Assembly: GCA_964559535.1 (NCBI GenBank)
Contig: CAZLIC010000137.1
Location: 1-6,954, forward strand
Length of the DNA stretch: 6,954 nucleotides
Direction of reading: 5' to 3'
DNA from: CAZLIC01 sp964559535
Lineage (GTDB): Bacteria > Pseudomonadota > Alphaproteobacteria > Rhodobacterales > Rhodobacteraceae
In this document: one piece after another, positions 1-5,320 of the stretch
How positions within the stretch are numbered: position 1 is the stretch's first letter
How the letters are laid out: the number at the start of each line of letters is the position of its first letter
Made by a program: the position numbers and the translations under genes
The notes under the pieces: generated by a model
The model's database searches: none
What the model was told of the DNA's origin: nothing
What the model saw: only the letters and a program-made list of their open reading frames with translations

Positions 1-1371
1 ACTGCCCAAGTCTACCAGAACACGCCAAAAGTGGCAGGTTTTTCAGACGTTCCCATAGAGAACACCGGCACCATCAATGGCCGCCTTTCCTTGTTCGATG
101 ATTCCACGGTCGAAAACGCGGGCACCATCGGAAACACGGTATCTACCAATTCCAGCGGCGCCAACCTGACGCTGACGAACTCCGGCCAGATCCAAGGCGA
201 CATCCTCAGCCTCGGTGGCCTGAGCCTTGTCAATGACGGCACGATTTCCGGCTTCGTGTCGAACGTCAGCCTGGGCAGTTCGGCGGAAACCGTCTCGGTC
301 ACCAACAGCGGCCATATCGGCGGCGCCATCACCTTCAACATTTCGAACGACACCTACATCAACCGCGGCGGCAGCGTTGCGGGCCTGATCTCGGGCGGCG
401 GCGGCAATGACGAATTCTACATCGACCGCGGCGACCTGCTGATCGACGGCGGCACCGGCATCGATTTCGTCTTCAGCACCGCCAGCTACCGGCTGGGCAC
501 CGGGATCGAGGCGCTGGTGCTGCAGGGGCCCGAGGGCCTGACCGGCACCGGACGCGACGGCAACGACACGATCACCGGTGGCGACGGCAACGACACGCTG
601 GTCGGCCGGTCGGGCAATGACACGCTGAACGGCGGCGAGGGCGATGACCTGTTGCGCGGCGGGCAGGGCAGCGATGTGCTGGCCCTGTCGGACGGCACCG
701 ACACGCTGGAAGGTGGCGGCGGCATCGACACGCTGTCGGCCGCAGCCGAAACGAACGGCCTGACCGCCAACCTGGCCTCCGGCAACGCCTCGGTCACCGA
801 TGCCGCGGGCGAGGTGCTGCGCGGCGCCTCCGTGACGGGCATCGAGAATGTCACGGGCGGCACGGGCAACGACAGCCTCACCGGTTCCAAGGGCGACAAC
901 CTGCTGCAGGGCAACGGCGGGCTCGACACACTGTCGGGCGGGGACGGCAACGACACACTGTCGGGCGGGGCCGATGCCGACAGCCTGTCGGGCGGCAAGG
1001 GCGACGACGTGCTGATCGGCGGCGCTGGCCGTGACACGCTGAACGGCGGCAGCGGGGCCGACACCTTCCAGTTCTTCGCCACCACCGACAGTTCCGTGGG
1101 CGCGGCAGACCTCGTCTCCGATTTCGGCACGGCGGCCGACCTCATCGACCTGTCCGACATCGATGCCGACACGGGTGCAGGCAGCGACCAGGCCTTTGTC
1201 TTCGTCGGCACCGCCGCCTTCGCAGGCCCCGGCGCACAGGTGCGCTTCGTGCAAGATGCCGTGGCTGTCACCACCACGGTGCAGGTCCGACTGGCGGGCA
1301 GTGCGTCGGTGAACATGGAACTTGTGCTGACCGGGCTTGTGAACCTGACGGGCACGAACCTCGATCTCTGA
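1..1371 (+). CDS. RTX calcium-binding secreted protein (hemolysin-type), 5' partial
   Basis: The reading frame is open from the window edge to the TGA at 1369-1371 and gives 456 residues; the true start lies outside. Residues about 20-125 form an N-x-G-x-I repeat region typical of parallel beta-helix (adhesin or autotransporter passenger) folds. Glycine/aspartate nonapeptides of the RTX type (GGxGxDxLx) follow in two arrays, residues 184-246 and 286-357. A 39-residue beta-type insert containing GIENVTG separates the arrays. The last ~100 residues (DLVSDFGTAADLIDLSDID, then FVFVGTAAF) resemble the serralysin (peptidase M10) C-terminal domain, and the protein ends in LTGTNLDL. From family knowledge, RTX repeats bind calcium and fold outside the cell after type I (ABC) secretion through an uncleaved C-terminal signal. 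An adhesin or surface-layer role is inference. No catalytic domain is visible, but one could lie upstream. The first 300 bases have lower GC (about 58%) than later genes. Confidence 0.88.
   Translation, partial: TAQVYQNTPKVAGFSDVPIENTGTINGRLSLFDDSTVENAGTIGNTVSTNSSGANLTLTNSGQIQGDILSLGGLSLVNDGTISGFVSNVSLGSSAETVSVTNSGHIGGAITFNISNDTYINRGGSVAGLISGGGGNDEFYIDRGDLLIDGGTGIDFVFSTASYRLGTGIEALVLQGPEGLTGTGRDGNDTITGGDGNDTLVGRSGNDTLNGGEGDDLLRGGQGSDVLALSDGTDTLEGGGGIDTLSAAAETNGLTANLASGNASVTDAAGEVLRGASVTGIENVTGGTGNDSLTGSKGDNLLQGNGGLDTLSGGDGNDTLSGGADADSLSGGKGDDVLIGGAGRDTLNGGSGADTFQFFATTDSSVGAADLVSDFGTAADLIDLSDIDADTGAGSDQAFVFVGTAAFAGPGAQVRFVQDAVAVTTTVQVRLAGSASVNMELVLTGLVNLTGTNLDL
61..383 (+). repeat. Degenerate N-x-G-x-I solenoid repeats in the RTX protein
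   Basis: Six degenerate protein repeats are visible: NTGTING, NAGTIGN, NSGQIQG, NDGTISG, NSGHIGG and NRGGSVAG. Their leading Asn residues fall at codons 21, 39, 60, 78, 102 and 121, giving steps of 18, 21, 18, 24 and 19. A period near 20 residues with a conserved Asn-x-Gly-x-Ile turn is what beta-helix passenger domains show. The repeats are diverged at DNA level, so this is protein-level repetition. Confidence 0.7.
550..738 (+). repeat. First RTX nonapeptide array (7 tandem units)
   Basis: Seven consecutive 9-residue units (27 bp each) run from GRDGNDTIT to GGGGIDTLS, including GGDGNDTLV, GRSGNDTLN and GGEGDDLLR. This is the calcium-binding parallel beta-roll consensus. Two looser units lie further upstream, around codons 131-158 (GGGGNDEFY and DGGTGIDFV). 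Confidence 0.88.
856..1071 (+). repeat. Second RTX nonapeptide array (8 tandem units)
   Basis: Eight uninterrupted units of 9 residues run from GGTGNDSLT to GGSGADTFQ; GGDGNDTLS and GGKGDDVLI are the most canonical. GGADADSLS and GNGGLDTLS depart from consensus. The final unit carries the GADTF motif that usually marks the hand-over from RTX roll to the C-terminal secretion domain. Confidence 0.88.
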
Positions 1372-1436
1372 GCACGGGGCTTCCCTTCCGCCGCGCGGCG
1401 CGGGATGCTGGCGTATCCCCCTGCCGGAGGTCCGCC

Positions 1437-3134
1437 ATGCCCGCCGCTCTTTCCGACCGCATCGCCCAAGGCCGCGGCCTTGTGCCGGCCGACCTCGTGC
1501 TGAAGGGCGGCCGGGTGTTTGACCTGATCACCGGCGATCTGGTGGACACCGACGTGGCGATCTGCGGCGACACTATCGTGGGGGTGTTCGGCGCCTATCG
1601 GGGACAGCGGGAAATCGACGTGTCGGGCAAGGTGCTGGTGCCCGGCTTCATCGACACCCACCTGCACATCGAAAGCTCGCTGGTCACGCCCTTCGAGTTC
1701 GACCGCTGCGTCACCCCCCGCGGCGTCACCACCGCCATCTGCGACCCGCACGAGATTGCCAATGTCTGCGGCCTGGCGGGCATCCACTACTTCCTGCAGG
1801 CCTCGGCCCTCACGCTGATGGACATCCGCGTGCAACTCAGTTCCTGCGTGCCTTCGACCCACATGGAAACGGCGGGCGCCCGGCTGACGGCAGCCGACCT
1901 TGCCCCCCTTGCCGACCATCCCCGCGTCATCGGGCTGGCCGAGTTCATGAACTTTCCCGGCGTGCTGATGGGCGATCCGGAGTGCCTGGCGAAACTGCAG
2001 GTCTTCCAGGGCCGCCACATCGACGGCCACGCCCCCCTTCTGCGCGGGAACGACCTGAACGGGTACATCGCGGCGGGCATCCGCACCGAACACGAGGCGA
2101 CCACGGCGGACGAGGCGCTGGAGAAGCTGCGCAAGGGGATGCGCGTGCTGATCCGCGAAGGGTCGGTCAGCAAGGACCTTGCCGCGCTTCATCCGCTGAT
2201 GGTGGAACGCTTCGCCCCGTACCTGTGCCTGTGCACCGACGACCGCAATCCGCTGGACATTGCCGAGCATGGCCACCTTGACCACATGATCCGCTGGGCC
2301 ATCGCCCAAGGCGCCGATCCTCTCGCCGTCTACCGCATCGCCAGTCTTTCGGCGGCCGAGGCCTTCGGGCTGAAGGACCGCGGGCTGATCGCGCCGGGCA
2401 AGCGGGCCGACATCGCGGTGATCGATTCGCTGGCCGCCTGCCATGCGGCGCTGGTGCTGGCGGGAGGCCGGGTGGCCGATGCCGCGGCCTTTGCCGCGCG
2501 CGACACGGTGCCGCCAGTGGCGCGGCATTCGGTGAAGGCGCCGCCCATCACCGCCGCCGATTTCCGCACCGCCGGAAACCGCCCGGAAACCCCGGTGATC
2601 GGCATCATCCCCGGCAAGATCATCACGCAGCACCTGACCGAAACCATCGCCCCGCAAGACGGCGACAAGCGCCCCGACCCCACGCGCGACCTGATGAAGA
2701 TCGCGGTCATCGAACGCCACGGGGTTTCCGGCCGCAGGGCCACCGGGTTCGTGCGCGGCTTCGGGATGCAGAAAGGCGCCATCGCCTCGACCGTCTGCCA
2801 CGACCACCACAACATCGCCGTGGTGGGCGCGGGCTACGACGACATGGCGCTGGCGGCGAACCGTCTGGGTCAGATCGAAGGCGGCTTCGTGGTGGCCTGC
2901 GACGGCCAAATCCTTGCCGAACTGGCGCTGCCGGTGGCGGGGCTGATGAGCCTGAGCCCCTTCGAACAGGTCCACCGCGACCTGACCGCCTTGCGCACGG
3001 CCGCGCAGTCGCTGGGTGTCACGCTGGACGAGCCGTTCCTGCAGCTGGCCTTCCTGTGCCTGCCGGTGATCCCGCACCTGAAGATCACCGACCATGGCCT
3101 TGTCGACGTCGACCGGTTCGAGGTGATCGGCTAG
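1437..3134 (+). CDS. ade: Adenine deaminase
   Basis: Hydrolyses adenine to hypoxanthine and ammonia in the cytosol (purine salvage or catabolism). The 565-residue length is close to E. coli Ade. The amidohydrolase fold is clear: a small N-terminal beta segment with GGRVFDLITGD; metal-binding H75-x-H77 in FIDTHLHIESS; CDPHEIANVCG at 102-112; E169; H198 in DGHAP; H219 in RTEHEATT; and the D268-D269 pair in CTDDRNP. PGKRADIAVID (320-330) is the usual end of the barrel. The C-terminal Ade-specific domain is present, with RHG (427-429), GFVRGFGMQKGAIAST and CHDHHN (454-459). The ATG at 1437 follows GGAGG (1426-1430) by six bases, a strong ribosome site. The gap from the RTX gene is 65 bases; no clear promoter or T-tailed terminator is visible there. 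Its stop shares CTAG with the convergent rrf2 stop. All key residues are intact. Confidence 0.96.
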   Translation: MPAALSDRIAQGRGLVPADLVLKGGRVFDLITGDLVDTDVAICGDTIVGVFGAYRGQREIDVSGKVLVPGFIDTHLHIESSLVTPFEFDRCVTPRGVTTAICDPHEIANVCGLAGIHYFLQASALTLMDIRVQLSSCVPSTHMETAGARLTAADLAPLADHPRVIGLAEFMNFPGVLMGDPECLAKLQVFQGRHIDGHAPLLRGNDLNGYIAAGIRTEHEATTADEALEKLRKGMRVLIREGSVSKDLAALHPLMVERFAPYLCLCTDDRNPLDIAEHGHLDHMIRWAIAQGADPLAVYRIASLSAAEAFGLKDRGLIAPGKRADIAVIDSLAACHAALVLAGGRVADAAAFAARDTVPPVARHSVKAPPITAADFRTAGNRPETPVIGIIPGKIITQHLTETIAPQDGDKRPDPTRDLMKIAVIERHGVSGRRATGFVRGFGMQKGAIASTVCHDHHNIAVVGAGYDDMALAANRLGQIEGGFVVACDGQILAELALPVAGLMSLSPFEQVHRDLTALRTAAQSLGVTLDEPFLQLAFLCLPVIPHLKITDHGLVDVDRFEVIG

Positions 3135-3147
3135 GCGCCCATCACCT
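3121..3147. terminator. Hairpin spanning the shared stop codons of ade and rrf2
   Basis: AGGTGAT (3121-3127) pairs with ATCACCT (3141-3147). One C-C mismatch follows, then GGC (3129-3131) pairs with GCC (3137-3139), leaving a five-base loop TAGGC. The stem is therefore 7+3 bp, centred on the CTAG that holds both stop codons, and can form in either transcript. No T-run follows on either strand, so calling it a bidirectional terminator or 3'-end stabiliser is inference. Confidence 0.45.
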
Positions 3148-3580
3148 GCTGCGCCGCCGCAGGCGAGGCCACAAGGTCTTCCAGCGTCAACGACTCCAGC
3201 AACAGCAGGTACGACCAGAACACCTGGGCAAATACGGCGCGCAGGCGGCACGTCGCCTCGTCGGCACAGTCGTCGCAGCGCTGATAGGCGCGGCGCGACA
3301 GGCAGGGCAGCGGTGCGATGGGGCCGTCGATCATGCGCAGAAGCTCGGAAAGCAGTACCTGTCGCGGTTCCTTGATCAGCACATATCCGCCCGACCGGCC
3401 GCGCACGCTGGCAATGTGCCCGGCGTTGCGGATTTCGACCAGGATATGTTCCAGAAACCGCTTCGGCGTATCCGACCGCCGCGCGATTTCTTCGATGGGC
3501 ATGGGCGCCCCGCCAGCCGCGCGCGCGTCGGCCAGTTCCATCAGGGCCTTCAGCGCATACTTCATCTTCTGGCTGATCAT
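3131..3580 (-). CDS. Rrf2-family transcriptional regulator with four-cysteine cluster
   Basis: A 149-residue DNA-binding regulator of the Rrf2 (IscR/NsrR) family. The N-terminal winged helix-turn-helix spans about residues 1-72: MKYALKALMEL helix 1, IEEIARRSDTPKRFLEHIL recognition region, and the wing VRGRSGGYVLIK. C93, C102, C105 and C111 (C-x8-C-x2-C-x5-C) lie where IscR and NsrR carry their Fe-S ligands, so redox or iron-sulfur sensing is plausible but not shown; the spacing differs from IscR. A helix (114-136) ends the protein. The start MISQK is usual for alphaproteobacterial members. It has no Shine-Dalgarno sequence, and a weak promoter is placed so that transcription would begin at the ATG itself. 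It lies 74 bases downstream of pyrF on the same strand and converges on ade. The target genes are unknown. Confidence 0.92.
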   Translation of the reverse strand: MISQKMKYALKALMELADARAAGGAPMPIEEIARRSDTPKRFLEHILVEIRNAGHIASVRGRSGGYVLIKEPRQVLLSELLRMIDGPIAPLPCLSRRAYQRCDDCADEATCRLRAVFAQVFWSYLLLLESLTLEDLVASPAAAQQVMGA

Positions 3581-3615
3581 GCGCGCGACATAGGGCCAAG
3601 CCCCGCGCGTCTCAA
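3580..3615 (-). promoter_or_regulatory. Possible rrf2 promoter giving a leaderless mRNA
   Basis: Reading the minus strand, TTGAGA (3615-3610; one mismatch to TTGACA) is followed after 17 bases by TATGTC (3592-3587; only three matches to TATAAT). Six bases then precede the ATG at 3580, so the expected start of transcription coincides with the A of the ATG. The spacer contains the small dyad GGGC-TTG-GCCC. The weak -10 keeps confidence low. Confidence 0.3.
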
Positions 3616-3654
3616 GAAAAATCCCCTTGGCAGCGCGGGTATTTCACGGCGCCG

Positions 3655-4350
3655 TCAATCCCGCGGCGGAAGCCCGGCAAGGATGGCCTGCGCCGCTGCC
3701 CGCGGGTCGGCCGCGGCCCACACCGGGCGGCCTACAACGATGTGATCCGCGCCCGCCCGCAAGGCCCCCGCAGGGGTCGCCACCCGCTTCTGGTCGCCCA
3801 TCGCCGCCCCCTCGGGCCGCACCCCCGGCGTCACGATCAGCCGCCCCTTGGCCCCCGGCAGGGCGCGGATCGCTGCCGCCTCGGCGGGCGAGGCGATCAC
3901 GCCATCCGCCCCGGCCGCCAGCGCCCGCGCCGCGCGTTCCACCGCGATCTCGGCCAGATCGCCCGCGCGGATCATGTTGTCGTCCAGATCGGCCCGGTCC
4001 AGCGAGGTGAGCACCGTCACCGCCAGCACCTTCACCGGCTTGTCGCCGCGCCCCGCTACCGCCGCCCGCACCACCTGCGGGTCGCCGTGCACCGTCAGGA
4101 AATCGGGCTCGTATTCCGCCAGCCCGCGCACCGCCGCCTCGATCGTTGCGCCTATGTCGAAAAGCTTCAGGTCCAGGAACACCCGCTTGCCCCGCTCGTG
4201 CTTCAGCTCATTGGCCAGTGCCAGTCCGCCGCCCGTCAGCATGCCAAGCCCGACCTTGTAGAACGTCACGGCATCGCCCAGCGTGTCGGCCAGCGCCAGC
4301 CCCGCCAGCACGTTCGGCACATCCAGCGCCACGATCAACCGGTCATCCAT
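3655..4350 (-). CDS. pyrF: Orotidine 5'-phosphate decarboxylase
   Basis: Catalyses the last step of de novo pyrimidine synthesis, OMP to UMP plus CO2, as a cytosolic dimeric TIM barrel. The 231-residue length is typical of the bacterial short form. The catalytic K-D-K-D set is visible as K32 (FYKVGLGM), then D60, K62 and D65 in FLDLKLFDIGATI. D10 in IVALDVP, the phosphate-loop TPGVRPEG (174-181) and VVGRPV (205-210) complete the active site. The start MDDRLIVALD at 4350 fits the family; an in-frame extension to 4473 would add 41 unconserved residues and run through the palindrome. The ribosome site is only G-rich (GGGGG, five bases upstream). It is divergent from the unknown gene at 4457 and upstream of rrf2 on the same strand, so read-through into rrf2 is possible because no T-tailed hairpin lies between them. 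Confidence 0.96.
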   Translation of the reverse strand: MDDRLIVALDVPNVLAGLALADTLGDAVTFYKVGLGMLTGGGLALANELKHERGKRVFLDLKLFDIGATIEAAVRGLAEYEPDFLTVHGDPQVVRAAVAGRGDKPVKVLAVTVLTSLDRADLDDNMIRAGDLAEIAVERAARALAAGADGVIASPAEAAAIRALPGAKGRLIVTPGVRPEGAAMGDQKRVATPAGALRAGADHIVVGRPVWAAADPRAAAQAILAGLPPRD

Positions 4351-4396
4351 CCTAACCCCCGCACTTTGCTGCGCGATGCGCCGCCGCAACGCCCAA

Positions 4397-4410
4397 GTCA
4401 ACCGGTTGAC
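4397..4410. promoter_or_regulatory. Perfect 14-bp palindrome centred between divergent pyrF and unknown gene
   Basis: GTCAACCGGTTGAC reads identically on both strands. Exactly 46 bases separate it from each start codon (4350 minus, 4457 plus). Each arm supplies a -35-like hexamer: TTGACA (4406-4411) facing the unknown gene, and TTGACT (4401-4396 on the minus strand) facing pyrF. The matching -10 boxes are poor (AACCCT at 18-base spacing on the plus strand). The CCGG-centred form resembles LacI-family operators, but the binding protein is unknown. Confidence 0.5.
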
Positions 4411-4445
4411 AGCCCCCGCCCCCGCGGCCAACCCTGCGCCAACCC

Positions 4446-4449
4446 GGAG
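4446..4449 (+). promoter_or_regulatory. Ribosome binding site fixing the start of the unknown gene
   Basis: GGAG lies seven bases before the ATG at 4457. It favours this start over the in-frame ATG at 4283, which would place 58 low-complexity residues over the pyrF start and the shared promoter region. Confidence 0.7.
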
Positions 4450-4456
4450 TGCGCCC

Positions 4457-5224
4457 ATGCAGATCACCATCACCTACGACAAGCCCGACGAAGGCCCGAA
4501 ATCCGGCCCCGTCATGGTCGGCTGGTTCCTGACGGAACAGAAGGGCAGCATCCTGTACGATCCGCCCGAACGGCTGATGTTCCGCCAGATGAACCGCGCG
4601 CATGCGAAATCCGCCGCGCGCTGCCCGGCCGTCATCCAGATGGAAAGCCGCTATTTCGTGGTGCGCTGCCCGTTCGACCTGCACATCGGTCTGGGCAAGG
4701 ATGACAAGGGCAAACCGGTGCTGATCAACCGTGCGGGCGTGGCCAGCCCGGTGCGCGGGTCGAAACTGGGGCAGGTGCTGACGCTGGTGAACGAACCCGA
4801 ATGGCGCTACCCCGACCGGCCCACGGTGCAGCTGTCGCTGCCCTACTGCTTCATCGCGGATGAACCGGTCTACATCACCCAGTTGGGCACCTTCGCCCAC
4901 TACCGCCGCGACCCGCTGCCCGGCACCATCTTCGGCGGCCGCTTCCCGGTATCGGTGTGGCCCCGCCCGCTGATGTGGGCCTTCGAATGGCACGAGCCCG
5001 AGAAGGACATCATCCTGCGCCGGGGCGAGCCGCTGTTTTACGTGCAGTTCGAGGCCGAAGGGCCGGAACGCCCCGTGCAGCTGGTCGAGGCGGCACGGAC
5101 GCCGGAACTTATGGACTACATGGACAAGATCGGCGGCGTGGTGAACTACGTGAACCAGACCTTCGGCCTGTTCAAGGCGGCCGAGGCCGTGCGGCCCCCG
5201 AAACTGCTGGTGCCGAAAGGCTGA
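4457..5224 (+). CDS. Conserved-looking protein of unknown function (255 aa)
   Basis: I do not recognise a characterised family. The 255-residue protein is soluble, with no signal peptide or membrane segment. It opens with MQITITYDKPDEG. The middle is rich in aromatic and proline residues: CPFDLHIGLG (71-80), LPYCFIADEPVYITQL (128-143) and the striking GTIFGGRFPVSVWPRPLMWA (156-175), followed by FEWHEPEKDIILRRGEPLFYVQF (176-198). The C-terminus is helical (ELMDYMDKIGGVVNYVNQTF). Alternating beta strands with a W-x-R-P-L-M-W-A-F-E-W core and a following RRGEP turn recall the general layout of DUF6065 proteins; this is a weak memory-based resemblance, not an assignment. Histidines and cysteines are scattered and form no obvious metal site. 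Start and ribosome site are good, codon use matches its neighbours, and it is divergent from pyrF with a shared central palindrome, so it may share regulation with pyrF. Confidence 0.88.
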   Translation: MQITITYDKPDEGPKSGPVMVGWFLTEQKGSILYDPPERLMFRQMNRAHAKSAARCPAVIQMESRYFVVRCPFDLHIGLGKDDKGKPVLINRAGVASPVRGSKLGQVLTLVNEPEWRYPDRPTVQLSLPYCFIADEPVYITQLGTFAHYRRDPLPGTIFGGRFPVSVWPRPLMWAFEWHEPEKDIILRRGEPLFYVQFEAEGPERPVQLVEAARTPELMDYMDKIGGVVNYVNQTFGLFKAAEAVRPPKLLVPKG

Positions 5225-5239
5225 CATTCCCTGTCAGCC
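5219..5239 (+). terminator. Hairpin at the stop codon of the unknown gene
   Basis: GGCTGACA (5219-5226) pairs perfectly with TGTCAGCC (5232-5239) around the loop TTCCC, an 8-bp stem that contains the TGA stop (5222-5224). No T-run follows on the plus strand; on the minus strand the stem is followed by TTT, so it could also back up termination of the convergent EAL gene. Confidence 0.5.
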
Positions 5240-5248
5240 CCGGCGCAA

Positions 5249-5266
5249 AAGGGCGGGGCGGCCCTT
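5249..5266 (-). terminator. Likely intrinsic terminator of the EAL gene
   Basis: AAGGGC (5249-5254) and GCCCTT (5261-5266) form a 6-bp stem with a six-base loop. Read on the minus strand, the second arm runs into TTTT, giving a short U-tail about 55 bases past the EAL stop. The stem overlaps an alternative pairing of GCCCCG (5237-5242) with CGGGGC (5254-5259), so only one can form at a time. Confidence 0.4.
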
Positions 5267-5320
5267 CCGCACAAGTGAAGCGGCCCGAACCGACATAGGG
5301 CCAACCAGCCCTGCCGGACT

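Noticed and set aside
550..1071. Regular 27-bp periodicity that could suggest a CRISPR or tandem DNA repeat
   Set aside because: The period is the nonapeptide RTX repeat in frame; units vary at DNA level and there are no spacers.
43..1254. A 403-codon minus-strand frame opposite the RTX gene
   Set aside because: Its periodic Val/Ala/Gln-rich translation merely mirrors the RTX nonapeptide periodicity on the other strand.
1389..1400. A 12-bp perfect palindrome CGCCGCGCGGCG upstream of ade
   Set aside because: Built only from G and C in a very GC-rich background, with no T-run and no promoter-like positioning; likely chance.
486..3599. A 1037-codon open frame on the minus strand running across the RTX, ade and rrf2 genes
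   Set aside because: It lies antisense to well-supported genes, has low-complexity Arg/Ala/His-rich translation with no domain, and is the expected shadow in high-GC DNA.
4352..5227. A 291-codon minus-strand frame opposite the unknown gene, starting by the gene's end
   Set aside because: No ribosome site and a His/Gln/Arg-rich shadow translation; the plus-strand gene has a good GGAG site and a protein-like sequence.
5234..5296. A 20-codon minus-strand frame beginning inside the repeated 14-mer
   Set aside because: No Shine-Dalgarno, Arg-rich composition, and it runs through the presumed terminator hairpins; too short to support.
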